This document shows, in pieces, positions 1 through 8,627 of a DNA stretch of 64,000 nucleotides. The position numbers were made by a program, and so were the translations under genes. Each line of letters begins with the position of its first letter. Within the stretch, counting starts at the first letter, position 1. The notes under the pieces are model-generated. The model was given only the letters and a program-made list of their open reading frames with translations, was not told the DNA's origin and ran no database searches. The stretch lies in assembly GCA_027449865.1 (NCBI GenBank), contig DAIDKV010000190.1, forward strand, positions 1 to 64,000, read 5' to 3'. Source of the stretch: Planctomycetales bacterium (GTDB lineage Bacteria; Planctomycetota; Planctomycetia; Isosphaerales; Isosphaeraceae).

Positions 1-276
1 CGGGGGTTAGGGGGTGGTTCGCGCTCGGACCAGAGGAGCGATGGCACCCGACGACTCACTTATGAAGATCCCCCGATCTTGGACGCAGGGACTGCCCTAA
101 AGTCCAATTGCTTGCGTGGGTGCGAATAATCCGGGCTAGAGGGCCAACTCAGGAATTTTACGATCGACGTTCTGTTCGATCGGCCCCGGAACTTCCACAT
201 AGAATTATCCGGAAGCATTTCGTTCACAAAATAATACAACATAAGAGAAATTTTCATACGATTCTGCTGCATTCGC
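1..276. other. Left-edge non-coding stretch, no gene seen
   Basis: No ORF here has domain-like content. The stretch from about 150 to 276 is richer in A/T than the rest and lies just downstream of the minus-strand MBL gene. A 7-bp inverted repeat (CGATCGA/TCGATCG, 161-182) and a 6-bp one (AAGATC/GATCTT, 65-80) are present, but neither is followed by a T-tract, so I do not call a terminator. Confidence 0.4.
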
Positions 277-1059
277 TTAGAAAGAAAAGAGCCCGCTCGC
301 CAGCTCTTCCTCCCAATCATCCATGAGCGGCCAGTCCACCGCACAGGTGCCGAAATCGGACATATGGGTATAACCCCTGAGACGCTCGATGGTAGCGTCG
401 AGAAGTCGGTTGTCCTTGCGGAAGATTGGTCCGTGGGAGGGAAGGAGGTATTCGACCTCGGTGTTGCGAATACGGGTGAGGCTTTCGATGTAATCCACGA
501 GGCTGGAGCCGTGGTGAGCGTCGATCACGCCGACACAGCCGTCGCGGAAGATGTTGTCGCCGGAGAACAGAAGGTTCTGCATCCGGAGGGCCAACTGGCC
601 GGCGGTGTGGCCGGGGGTGCTCCAGACGATTAACTCACGGTCGCCGACGGTGATCCGATCGCCCTCGTCGATGGTCCGGTCGACCTTGCATCGAGGCATG
701 GGGATATGGATTCCCTGGGCGTCGATCCGGGCATAGGTGAGGACCTCGTCTCCCTCCTCGATGGCGGGAACGGAGCGCGGGTGGGCGACGACCTCGCATT
801 TCAGGATTTCGCGGGCGCGGGCGAGGCCCTGGGTGTGGTCGACATCGGCGTGGGTGGCGATGATCATCTTGCAGGCCGAGAGGCTGAAGTCCATCTGCCG
901 GATGAGTTCGAGGACGTCGGTGAGTTCGTCGAGGAAGCCGACGTCGATGAGGGCAAACTCGGATCCGCCGTCAATGAGGTAGACATTCACGCCCATCCGG
1001 CGCCCGGACTGATAATTCATCTCCAGGACGCCTGGGAACACATAACGGCGCGGGATCAT
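277..1059 (-). CDS. MBL-fold metallo-hydrolase
   Basis: A metallo-beta-lactamase-fold hydrolase, probably cytoplasmic because no signal peptide is visible. The core metal motif reads HADVDH (family HxHxDH, with Ala at position 2 and Asp at 3, so the first histidine pair is atypical: H-A-D-V-D-H). It is followed by STPGHTAGQ (third metal His region), FSGDN (bridging Asp) and LPSHGP (last His). The order and spacing fit a complete domain of the glyoxalase-II-like type, but the substrate cannot be told. The ORF track starts at 1095. I prefer the ATG at 1059 because a promoter at 1111-1139 would leave only about 9 nt before 1095, while a G-run precedes the second ATG. The protein is 260 residues and stands alone on the minus strand, divergent from the HEAT-like gene. 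Confidence 0.85.
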   Translation of the reverse strand: MIPRRYVFPGVLEMNYQSGRRMGVNVYLIDGGSEFALIDVGFLDELTDVLELIRQMDFSLSACKMIIATHADVDHTQGLARAREILKCEVVAHPRSVPAIEEGDEVLTYARIDAQGIHIPMPRCKVDRTIDEGDRITVGDRELIVWSTPGHTAGQLALRMQNLLFSGDNIFRDGCVGVIDAHHGSSLVDYIESLTRIRNTEVEYLLPSHGPIFRKDNRLLDATIERLRGYTHMSDFGTCAVDWPLMDDWEEELASGLFSF

Positions 1060-1110
1060 TCGGAAAGTCGCCCCCAGGAAGTCGAAAGAGGCCATGCTCA
1101 GGTCGTCGCT

Positions 1111-1139
1111 ATTTTACGATCGGGCACGGTGGCGCTCAA
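1111..1139 (-). promoter_or_regulatory. Predicted sigma-70 promoter of the MBL gene
   Basis: On the minus strand TTGAGC and TAAAAT are separated by exactly 17 bp. The predicted transcription start is near 1104, just upstream of the MBL gene. Confidence 0.5.
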
Positions 1140-1495
1140 CCGAAGAACGGACGGGAACGGGCGGGGGGTTCGAGGCGTCCAAGAACGGGGCAAGAGGCGA
1201 GATCGGCACGACCGCGCCGCGGCCCGGCTCCGACGGCGTCCGGCGACTTGACAGGGCGAGCAGCGCGGGTTAGGTTGAATGGACACCGATTTGATGGAAG
1301 TACCGAGTTCTGCATGAGATCGGTCGATCGCCCCGGATTCCGTCGACCGAGCCGGTTCGATTGAATCGCGCCGCATGGTTCCCTTCCGTGCTGGTTGCGG
1401 CCACTTCGACGGCCGATCTGGCTGAGTTTGGGGTTGCCGCCGTTTCTCAACCTGAGATGTTCCCCCGCGTTCTGTTCCTGACGAGGTTCGCCGAT
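1140..1495. other. Divergent intergenic region
   Basis: GC-rich spacer between the MBL promoter and the HEAT-like gene. I see no RNA gene and no convincing plus-strand promoter. The ORF-track frames through it continue upstream of the signal peptide at 1496 and look non-coding. Confidence 0.35.
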
Positions 1496-3097
1496 ATGGC
1501 TGACGTGCTTCACCGCAGTCGATGGGGATCGCGATGGCCGCGGGCCGTGGCGGCCATCGTCCCGGCCGGCTTCCTCCTGCTGATCTCCGCTCCGGAGGCG
1601 ACGGCTCAGCCGGCGTCACCGAAGGGGCAGGCCGCCCCGAAGAAAGACGCCGGGGACGACGCCCAGGCGAAGGATGCCGCGGCCGCGGCTCCCGACGTCG
1701 CTGCGCCCACGGAGACCCAGAACGACGACAAGTCGAAGCGGGTCGCGCCGATCGAGGTTTTCAAGGACCCGAACGCGGAGGCGGTCCTCGACATCAGCAA
1801 GCTCCGTCCGCTCACGCCGGCCCCGTTCAGCAACCAGGATTTGCTCCGGGTCAAGGAGATGGCGCAGAGCCCGAACAATCGGATCGATACGACGCTGATC
1901 GATCGCGTCGTCCGCGGCCTGGCGGCCCAGCTCACCGATCGAAGGAGTATCCAGTCGCTTCTGGAGGGTCCGACGACCACCGCTCTGCCGCAGCCGGGCA
2001 AGAAGGCCGCGGCGGCGAAGAAGCCTGAGGGCGACGGCGGCAAGACCATTCAGACGGCAACCAAGAACCTCCTCGAACCGATTTTCACGGCCCGAGCCGC
2101 CAAGAACGAGGTTTTCCTCCGGGATTACAGTCAGAGTCTCCAGCGCCACCTGCCGCAGTTACTGAAGAATCACCTGGTTCCTCGGGTGCAGGCCATGATC
2201 GTGCTGGGTGAGGCGGCCTCGCCCACGCTCGACGCTCTCAACCTGTTTCAGTCGGAGATCAGCAACCGGACCCAGGTTCTCTGGGTGAAGCTCTGGGCGC
2301 TTCAGGGAATTAGCAACATCAAGAAGAACGGGAAGGGGTTCGCGGCCAACGTCGAGAGCCAGGCGGCCCGGACGATCGCCGATTTTCTCGAATCCGAGCG
2401 GTCGCTTCCCTGGCTGGTCCAGTTGCGCGGGCTTGAGACGCTTGGGTATCTGCGTCAGTCGGGTCTGGCGGTGGAGGCGTCGAAGGCCCGGATGGCGAAC
2501 TCGGTGATGCTCTTCCTCGCCGCCGACCAGGCCCGAGGCGAGGTTCGGACGGAGGCCGCCCGGACTCTCGGACGGATGCAGGTCAACGCGGTTCCGAACT
2601 TCAACTTCACAATGGTGGCATACTTCGCCGGCAAGGTCGCGGTCGATCTTGCCTCGCAGATCAATGATCTGTACAGCGAAAAGCCGGCTCGCGCGGAAAA
2701 CCCGACCCGCGCGAAGTATTTTGTCGCGATGCTGATCGGACCACTCTACGAGGCGTTCACCGGGGTTGCGGGAGAGTCGAACTCGGGCCTGCTCCAGACA
2801 TCACGGTCGGATCCGAAGGCGACCAAGTATGTCCGGCAGGTCTTCGACCTGATCCGTCCGGTCGCGCAGGAGTCGGTCGAGTTGCTCAACTCGCCCTCGA
2901 AGAACTTTGGTTCGCAAAAGAAGTCGCTCTCGGCGGCGATCGACGCCCTGAAGGACTTCCTGGCGAAGAATCCGCCGGAGACCTGGATGCTGGTTCCGGG
3001 CGGTCGGGACTTCGGTCAGGGCGGAGCGGGGAACGCCGCCGCCCAAAGGGGCGTCGAGGCGGCCCCAGCGATGGCGGGCCTCGGCCGTGGACGTTAA
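1496..3097 (+). CDS. Secreted HEAT-like repeat protein of unknown function
   Basis: I do not recognise a named family. The chosen ATG gives a textbook export signal: basic start, hydrophobic run AAIVPAGFLLLISAP, then ATAQP as a likely signal-peptidase-I site. The ORF-track start lies 45 codons earlier and would bury it. An Ala/Lys/Asp-rich low-complexity linker follows (about residues 40-90). The middle (about 230-370) is a series of helices with HEAT/armadillo-like spacing (VQAMIVLGE, LWALQGI, LRGLETLGYL, TEAARTLGRM). The C-terminus is rich in Gly and Ala. A scaffold role outside the cytoplasmic membrane is inferred from the fold only. The gene overlaps the next by 11 bp and heads a five-gene co-directional chain. 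Confidence 0.75.
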   Translation: MADVLHRSRWGSRWPRAVAAIVPAGFLLLISAPEATAQPASPKGQAAPKKDAGDDAQAKDAAAAAPDVAAPTETQNDDKSKRVAPIEVFKDPNAEAVLDISKLRPLTPAPFSNQDLLRVKEMAQSPNNRIDTTLIDRVVRGLAAQLTDRRSIQSLLEGPTTTALPQPGKKAAAAKKPEGDGGKTIQTATKNLLEPIFTARAAKNEVFLRDYSQSLQRHLPQLLKNHLVPRVQAMIVLGEAASPTLDALNLFQSEISNRTQVLWVKLWALQGISNIKKNGKGFAANVESQAARTIADFLESERSLPWLVQLRGLETLGYLRQSGLAVEASKARMANSVMLFLAADQARGEVRTEAARTLGRMQVNAVPNFNFTMVAYFAGKVAVDLASQINDLYSEKPARAENPTRAKYFVAMLIGPLYEAFTGVAGESNSGLLQTSRSDPKATKYVRQVFDLIRPVAQESVELLNSPSKNFGSQKKSLSAAIDALKDFLAKNPPETWMLVPGGRDFGQGGAGNAAAQRGVEAAPAMAGLGRGR

Positions 3098-3755
3098 CAA
3101 ACCCCCGGCCGGCGCCCATCGAGGCCGGCCTGGGGTCGTCATCGCGGTTCCCGAGATTCGCGACTATCACGAGATCAACAAGGAGATCGTCCGCCATCTC
3201 GATGAGGGGCGGCGGACGATCCGACTCTCAAGCGTGCGCGGCCAGCGTCTGCTGGCCGCCGGTTTGCGTGGAGATTGGTCGGCCACGATCGAGTTGGAAG
3301 GGGACGCGGGCCCCGAACTGGCCGCCGGGCTCGATGCGCCCGGGCTGATCGTGATCGGTCTCGGGTCGGCGGCCGACGGCGCTGCGAGTGGTCTTCGGGC
3401 CGGGACAGTCGTCCTCCTCGGCAGTGCGGGGCCCGCGCTCGGCTATGCGATGCGAGGCGGGCGGGTCGTGGCGGCCGGATCGATCGGGCCGCGAGCCGGC
3501 CTCGGGCAGTCGGGCGGGGAAATCGTCGTGCTCGGCGAGGCCGGTCCACTTGCGGCCGAACGGCAGTCGGGCGGTCGGTTCGTCGTCGGGAGAGGGCGGC
3601 TCGGCCCGCATCCGGGCCTCGGCCAGCGCGGGGGAGAACTGGTATCGATGGCGCCGGAAGACCTCTACCGGCTGGAGGTTCTGGAACCGGTCCGCGAATG
3701 GATTGGGCCGGGGCTTCCTGACATCGACGGCCGGGCCGGGGAGGCGCGGGCGTGA
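3087..3755 (+). CDS. Stand-alone GXGXG-domain protein (GltB C-terminal / FwdC-like)
   Basis: After a short N-terminus (motif REIRDY-like VPEIRDYHEINKEI), residues about 60-190 carry regularly spaced glycine turns (GLRAGTVVLLG, AMRGGRVVAAG, QSGGEIVVLG, QSGGRFVVGRG, QRGGELVSM). This is the pattern of the right-handed beta-helical GXGXG domain found at the C-terminus of glutamate synthase large subunits and in formylmethanofuran dehydrogenase subunit C. Here the domain is free-standing with no amidotransferase, FMN or Fe-S part, so it cannot be a glutamate synthase alone. It probably acts as a structural or partner subunit, but neither gltB nor fwd genes lie nearby. Start ATG overlaps the preceding gene by 11 bp, and its stop overlaps the next start by 4 bp (GTGA). 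Confidence 0.75.
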   Translation: MDVNKPPAGAHRGRPGVVIAVPEIRDYHEINKEIVRHLDEGRRTIRLSSVRGQRLLAAGLRGDWSATIELEGDAGPELAAGLDAPGLIVIGLGSAADGAASGLRAGTVVLLGSAGPALGYAMRGGRVVAAGSIGPRAGLGQSGGEIVVLGEAGPLAAERQSGGRFVVGRGRLGPHPGLGQRGGELVSMAPEDLYRLEVLEPVREWIGPGLPDIDGRAGEARA

Positions 3756-4204
3756 AGCCTTCAAGACGAATCACCGGCCTGATCCTGCTTCTTGGGCCCC
3801 TGCCCCTCTGCGGATGCACCGAGGAACTGGGGCCGGTGGCGATGCCGGTGACGACCGTTCAGGGCGTGGTCACCGAGGGTATCCTGCCGGTCTCGGGTGG
3901 GTGGATCGAGTTCACGCCGGTTGAGGGGACGATCGGCCGGCTTCGGTCGGCCCGGCTCGGCAACGACGGCCGGTTTGTCGCCGAGGGCGTGGCGGTCGGA
4001 ATCAACCAGGTCCGGCTGGTGAACGCGCGGGTCGATGGCCGGCCCTATCGCGGCGTTTTTAGCATGAGCTATTCCACGATCCGCCGGGAGGCCAGGCCAG
4101 ACGACCCGAACCCGATCGCGGTCGACCTCGTGATCGAGCAGGCGAAGTTTCAGAAGCGATTCGAGCGGCTCCAGGCCGGGCCGAACCGGGGAGCGAAGCC
4201 ATGA
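3752..4204 (+). CDS. Small lipoprotein with beta-sandwich (carboxypeptidase-regulatory-like) domain
   Basis: A 150-residue protein starting at a GTG that overlaps the previous stop (GTGA). The N-terminus is a type II signal, ending in the lipobox LPLCGC, so the mature protein should be lipid-anchored at Cys. The rest (TVQGVVTEGILPVSGGWIEF, then GNDGRF and a V-x-L-V strand pattern) looks like the transthyretin/carboxypeptidase-regulatory-like beta-sandwich common in short planctomycete lipoproteins. No enzyme motif is present. The 4-bp ATGA overlap with corA indicates translational coupling. Confidence 0.75.
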   Translation: MKPSRRITGLILLLGPLPLCGCTEELGPVAMPVTTVQGVVTEGILPVSGGWIEFTPVEGTIGRLRSARLGNDGRFVAEGVAVGINQVRLVNARVDGRPYRGVFSMSYSTIRREARPDDPNPIAVDLVIEQAKFQKRFERLQAGPNRGAKP

Positions 4205-5262
4205 GCGCCGGTCCGACGACGGACCCAGTCGAACCGATCGTCAGGGAAGCGCCCGGCGGGGCCCAGATCCGGGCGATCTATCGAGACAGCGCCGGCAACA
4301 TGCATCTCGACTGGCCAGCCGATCGGATCGAGGAGGCCGTTCAGAGTGGAGGCGGGACGCTCTGGGTCGACTTCATGGCAGCCAAGGAGGCCGGGACACG
4401 CGAGGTCGAGACCTGGCTGCATCGCGTTTTCCCGTTCCACCCTCTCGCCGTTGAGGACGCGCTCCGCGAGACCAATCTTCCCAAGGTCGACGACTGGAGC
4501 GGCTATCTCTACGTGGTCTTCCGTGTCCCGCGGATGGAACCGGGCTCCGACGTCCTGGAGATGCATGAGCTGGACATCTTCCTCGGCCGGAACTACCTCG
4601 TCACGTTCCACGTGATGCCGATGGAGATTCTCGACGCTGAACGAGGCGCGATTGCGCGAGACCCGCGCGACCGCCTTCGCCACGGACCCGATCACCTGCT
4701 CTTCCGCGTTCTCGAGCGGGCCGTGGACGAGGCACTCACGGCGATCGAGGAGATGGACGAACGGGTCGATGACCTCCAGGACGCGGTCATCGAGGACGCG
4801 GGTCCGGCCCTTTTGCGCTCGATCTTCCGGATCAAGCGGTCGGCCATCCAGCTTCACAAGACTCTCGCGCCGCAGCGGGAAGTTCTCAACCGCCTGGCTC
4901 GCGACCCCTACGACCCGATCCGCGAGGAACATCGCGTTTACTTCCGCGACCTCTACGATCATGTCGTTCGGATTCACGACATCTCCGAAAGCCTCCGCGA
5001 CCTGATCGCCGGGACCCTCGAAACCTATTTATCGGTGATCTCGAACCGGACGAACGACATCATGAAGACCCTGACGATGGTCACGGTCATGTTTTTGCCG
5101 ATGTCGTTCCTGGCGGGTTTTTTCGGGATGAACTTCTTCGGGGAGCGACTGGCGCTCGACCTCCCGATGCCCCGGGGCTTGCTCTTTGTCGCAACCTGCG
5201 GGATCATGGCGATATCGCCATGTTTCATGTGGGTTTACGCGAAGCGGCGGCGATGGTTCTGA
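4201..5262 (+). CDS. corA: CorA-family magnesium/divalent cation transporter
   Basis: An inner-membrane homopentameric Mg2+ (or Co2+/Ni2+) channel. Residues 1-~285 form the acidic cytoplasmic funnel domain typical of the family (PFHPLAVEDAL, KVDDWSGYLYVVF). The long stalk helix follows, then the first transmembrane helix ending in the signature GMN (AGFFGMNFFGE), and a second transmembrane helix with a short basic tail KRRRW. Length 353 is within the normal 310-370 range. The start overlaps the lipoprotein stop by 4 bp; recJ begins 21 bp downstream. The position inside this chain gives no clear functional link. Confidence 0.93.
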   Translation: MSAGPTTDPVEPIVREAPGGAQIRAIYRDSAGNMHLDWPADRIEEAVQSGGGTLWVDFMAAKEAGTREVETWLHRVFPFHPLAVEDALRETNLPKVDDWSGYLYVVFRVPRMEPGSDVLEMHELDIFLGRNYLVTFHVMPMEILDAERGAIARDPRDRLRHGPDHLLFRVLERAVDEALTAIEEMDERVDDLQDAVIEDAGPALLRSIFRIKRSAIQLHKTLAPQREVLNRLARDPYDPIREEHRVYFRDLYDHVVRIHDISESLRDLIAGTLETYLSVISNRTNDIMKTLTMVTVMFLPMSFLAGFFGMNFFGERLALDLPMPRGLLFVATCGIMAISPCFMWVYAKRRRWF

Positions 5263-5283
5263 GCGAGGCGAGGCAAGGCCACG

Positions 5284-7071
5284 ATGAACGCAAGATGGCG
5301 GCTGCGCCCGCATGATCCGGTACGCGTGCAGGAGCTGAGTCGGCGATCGGGGCTGGCCCCGCTGATTGCTCAGATTCTTCTCAACCGAGGGATCGACGAC
5401 CCGGACCGAGCACAGGCGTTCCTTGACGCGAAGATGGGCGGACTGCACGACCCGGCCAACCTTCCCGGCGCCACCGAGGCCGCCGCCCGGATCGTGGAGT
5501 CCGTCCGGGCCGGACGCAAGATCCTGGTCTACGGCGATTACGACGTCGACGGCGTCTGCGGAACGAGCATCCTCTGGTCGTGCCTGAAGCTGGCCGGCGC
5601 GAAGGACCCGGGCTACTACATCCCGCATCGGGTTGAGGAAGGATACGGCGTCAACATCGAGGCGTTGCGGCGGCTCGCTTCCGAGAATCCCTCGGCGCTG
5701 ATCGTGACCGTCGATTGCGGGATCTCGGCGATCGCCGAGGCGAGCCTGGCGCGTGAGCTGGGCGTCGAGCTGATCGTCACCGATCACCACACGATCGGCG
5801 GCGAGCTTCCCGGGGCGTCGGTCGTTGTCCACCCGAGGCGGCCGGGCGGATCCTATCCGTGCGGCGATCTCTGCGGCGCGGGGGTCGCGTTCAAGGTCGC
5901 CTGGGAAGTCTGCAAGAGCTTCGGCGACGGCAAGCGCGCCAGCCCCCACCTCCGCGAGTTCCTGATCCGGTCGCTCGGTCTGGTCGCGCTGGCGACCATC
6001 GCCGACGTTGTCCCACTCGCCGATGAGAACCGGATCATGGTCCGGCACGGTCTGGCCGGGATCGCCGCGAAGCCGACCATTGGCCTGGAGGCGCTTATCG
6101 AGGTGGCTGGTCATCGGTCTCGCAAGAAGCTGAACAGCGGGACGGTCGCCTTCCAGCTCGCACCTCGGATCAACGCCGCCGGTCGGCTGGAGCGGGCGAT
6201 GATGGCGGTCGAGATGCTGACGACCGACGACCCGCTCCGCGCCCGGCAGCTTGCCGCCGAGCTCGACCGCTGCAACCAGCGCCGGCAGGAGCTGGAACGG
6301 AAGACCATTGAGGAGGCCCGCGCGATGATCGAAGCCGAGGGCGGCCTCGGCGATCGTCGGTCGATCGTGGTGGCCGGCGCGGGATGGCATCCGGGCGTCA
6401 TCGGGATCGTCGCCGGCCGGCTGGCCGAATCCTACCACCGGCCGACCATCGTGCTGGCCAAGGGCGAGGAACTCGCACAGGGCTCGGCGCGATCGATCGT
6501 CGGCTTTGACCTTTACGAGGCGATCCGAGATTGCTCGACCCCGCTGAAGGCTTTCGGCGGCCACGCCGCCGCGGCCGGACTGAAAGTCTTGCCCGAGAAG
6601 ATCGACGAATTTGCCCGGCTTTTCGAGGAGCGCTGTCGAGGAGCCCTCACGCCCGAGCATCTCGAAAGAGTCATCACGGTCGACGCCGAGGTTCCTCTGG
6701 CCGCCCTTACGATCCGGACGGTCGAGGACCTGGACCGGCTCGAACCCTTCGGGATCGGTAACCCGAAACCGGTCCTCGCGGCGAGCCAGCTCGAAGTGGT
6801 CGGCGACCCCAAGCTCATGGGCGAGCAGAAGAACCACCTCTCGATCCGGGTCCGCCAGGGTGAGGCCATCCTCCGCGCGGTCGGCTGGAACATGGCCGAG
6901 CGCGGCAAGGCGCTCCATGCCGGTTGCCGTTGCGCTCTGGTCTTTCAGCCGAGCATCAACGAATGGAACGACCGCCGCGAGGTCCAGCTCGAAATCAAGG
7001 ACTTCTCCATCGACGGCGCCGCCCCACTCCGCGAGCGTCGGGCAGCCCCGGCCGCGATACCGACTGCCTGA
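5284..7071 (+). CDS. recJ: Single-stranded-DNA-specific exonuclease RecJ
   Basis: A 5'-to-3' single-strand exonuclease acting in recombination and mismatch/base-excision repair in the cytoplasm. DHH phosphoesterase motifs are visible in order: DYDVDG (residues 85-90), VDCGIS (Asp 144), DHH (167-169), then a GAGVAFK motif. The DHHA1 domain with GGHAAAAGL (about 425) and a C-terminal OB-fold follow (FGIGNPKPVL, SIRVRQGE). Length 595 matches the family. All metal-binding aspartates and histidines I can check are present. It lies 21 bp behind corA and is probably co-transcribed with it. Confidence 0.95.
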   Translation: MNARWRLRPHDPVRVQELSRRSGLAPLIAQILLNRGIDDPDRAQAFLDAKMGGLHDPANLPGATEAAARIVESVRAGRKILVYGDYDVDGVCGTSILWSCLKLAGAKDPGYYIPHRVEEGYGVNIEALRRLASENPSALIVTVDCGISAIAEASLARELGVELIVTDHHTIGGELPGASVVVHPRRPGGSYPCGDLCGAGVAFKVAWEVCKSFGDGKRASPHLREFLIRSLGLVALATIADVVPLADENRIMVRHGLAGIAAKPTIGLEALIEVAGHRSRKKLNSGTVAFQLAPRINAAGRLERAMMAVEMLTTDDPLRARQLAAELDRCNQRRQELERKTIEEARAMIEAEGGLGDRRSIVVAGAGWHPGVIGIVAGRLAESYHRPTIVLAKGEELAQGSARSIVGFDLYEAIRDCSTPLKAFGGHAAAAGLKVLPEKIDEFARLFEERCRGALTPEHLERVITVDAEVPLAALTIRTVEDLDRLEPFGIGNPKPVLAASQLEVVGDPKLMGEQKNHLSIRVRQGEAILRAVGWNMAERGKALHAGCRCALVFQPSINEWNDRREVQLEIKDFSIDGAAPLRERRAAPAAIPTA

Positions 7072-7141
7072 GTCGGGGTTCACTCCGATGGGGGGATCTC
7101 GCCCAATGACCCGACATCGGGCCCAGAAGCGGAGGTAGATC

Positions 7142-7654
7142 ATGTCTCGTTTCAAGCGGGGATTGATCGGCTGCGTGGTCGCGACCGCGATGGTCGGCGG
7201 CGCCCTGGGTCAGGCGGCCAAGAAGAAGGCCGAGGCGGCTCGCGACCTTTTCCTGGATCTCGACGTGAACAAGGACGGCGCCATCGACCGCGACGAGGTC
7301 CCGGCGAGCGGCCGGGCTGGGTTTGACCGGCTGCTCAAGCGCGGCGACGACAACCACGACGGCAAGCTTCAGGCCGCGGAATACCGGGCGATCCTGATCG
7401 AGCTACGCACGGTCGCCGAGGAGGCGAAGAAGCAGCGGTCGGACCGGTTCCGAAAACTGGACAGCAATTCCGACGGAAAGCTCTCTCGCGAGGAGTTCAA
7501 CGGGCCGAAGGCTCGTTTCGACGCGATGGATCGCAACGGTGACGGCCAACTTTCGAGCGAGGAGTTCCAGACCCCGAACCTGAGAAAGGCAGCCGGGAAC
7601 AAGAAGGCCGCACCCACCCCCGACGCCTCGAAAAAGGTCAAGAAGGCCGATTGA
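7142..7654 (+). CDS. Exported EF-hand calcium-binding protein
   Basis: A 170-residue protein with an N-terminal export signal (basic start, then GCVVATAMVGGALGQAA) and four DxDxDG-type calcium loops: DLDVNKDGAIDRDE, DDNHDGKLQAAE, DSNSDGKLSREE and DRNGDGQLSSEE. The C-terminal tail is Lys/Ala-rich. Such short EF-hand proteins are abundant in planctomycetes; the role is unknown. An excellent ribosome site (GGAGGTAGATC before ATG) fixes the start. The 3' end overlaps the convergent ROK gene by 17 bp. Confidence 0.88.
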   Translation: MSRFKRGLIGCVVATAMVGGALGQAAKKKAEAARDLFLDLDVNKDGAIDRDEVPASGRAGFDRLLKRGDDNHDGKLQAAEYRAILIELRTVAEEAKKQRSDRFRKLDSNSDGKLSREEFNGPKARFDAMDRNGDGQLSSEEFQTPNLRKAAGNKKAAPTPDASKKVKKAD

Positions 7655-8627
7655 GGACGACGCGCGCCCAGCCGGCCGCGCCCACGAAGCCGGCGTCCTC
7701 GCCAAGCTGGGCGTAGGCGAGCCGGATCTTCTGCGCGGGGATCGGGAAGGCCATCCCGCGGACATTTCTCCGGATCTCGTCGAGGAATGGCTGACCGGCG
7801 TTGATCATCCCGCCTCCGAAGAGGATCAGATCGGGATCGATCGTGTGCATCAGCGAGACAGCACCGACGGCCAGGTAATAGGCCGTCTCCTTCATCAGGC
7901 GAGCGCCCAGACCATCACCGGAGTCGGCCGCCTCGTTGATGGCCCGGCTGGTCACTTTCTCGCGTGGAAGCTGGCGGAGCGAGCTGGGTTCGTCGGTCTG
8001 ATCGAGGGCCTCGAGCGCTCGCTTCACCAGCGAGGTCGCCGAGGCGTAGGCTTCGAGGTGGCCGGAGTGGCCGCAGGAGCACATTCGGCCGCCGCTCATT
8101 TCGATGATCATGTGGCCGCACTCAGCACCGTGGCTGTGCCGGCCCTCGTGGATCAGTCCCTCGATGACGATCCCGCTGCCGATCCCGGTCCCGAGGGTGA
8201 ACATGACCAGGCTGTGCGAGCCGCGGCCGGCGCCGGCCCAGAATTCGCCGTAGGCGGCGGCGTTTCCGTCGTTCTGAAGGACGACCGGCTTGTTGAGCTT
8301 CTCGGCGAGGAGGTCGCGGATCGGCAGGTTCTCCCAGCCGTGGAGGTTAGGGGGTTCGAGGAGCATTCCAGCGGGGATGTCCATCGTTCCGGGGGAGCCC
8401 AGCCCAACGCCGACGATCTGATCCCAGGAGATTCCGCTGGCCTCGACGGCCTTGCGGCCCGCCTCGGCGAGATGTTCGATTCCGGCGCGGCCGCCGTCGT
8501 TCGCATGGGTCGGCACGCTGATCGCTGACCGGGGGGCGCCAGAGTCGTCCACGACTCCACTCTTGATGTTGGTGCCGCCGAGGTCGATCCCGAGGTAATA
8601 CGGACTCGGGCCGGTATCGCCGCTCAT
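7638..8627 (-). CDS. ROK-family sugar kinase (glucokinase-like)
   Basis: ATP-dependent sugar kinase of the ROK family, cytoplasmic. DLGGTNIK near residue 15 is the phosphate-binding loop, LQNDGNAAAYGE contains the catalytic Asp, and GTGIGSGIV is the second phosphate loop. The ROK zinc site is partly visible (AECGHM, MCSCGHSGHLEAYAS), but the third Cys of the usual CxCGxxGCxE is His here. The C-terminus has FGGGMINAG. Length 329 fits glucokinase or N-acetyl-sugar kinases; the sugar is not determined. Start ATG is preceded by GGAAAGGTGA. A promoter about 220 bp upstream is predicted. Convergent overlap of 17 bp with the EF-hand gene. Confidence 0.9.
   Translation of the reverse strand: MSGDTGPSPYYLGIDLGGTNIKSGVVDDSGAPRSAISVPTHANDGGRAGIEHLAEAGRKAVEASGISWDQIVGVGLGSPGTMDIPAGMLLEPPNLHGWENLPIRDLLAEKLNKPVVLQNDGNAAAYGEFWAGAGRGSHSLVMFTLGTGIGSGIVIEGLIHEGRHSHGAECGHMIIEMSGGRMCSCGHSGHLEAYASATSLVKRALEALDQTDEPSSLRQLPREKVTSRAINEAADSGDGLGARLMKETAYYLAVGAVSLMHTIDPDLILFGGGMINAGQPFLDEIRRNVRGMAFPIPAQKIRLAYAQLGEDAGFVGAAGWARVVLNRPS

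Noticed and set aside
60-344. 94-aa minus-strand ORF overlapping the MBL gene end
   Set aside because: No ribosome site, no recognisable content, and overlaps a well-supported gene.
5029-7155. 708-aa minus-strand ORF
   Set aside because: Antisense to recJ and corA, whose motifs are clear; the translation is Asp/Arg/Gly-rich with no domain. Long antisense frames arise from GC-biased codons.
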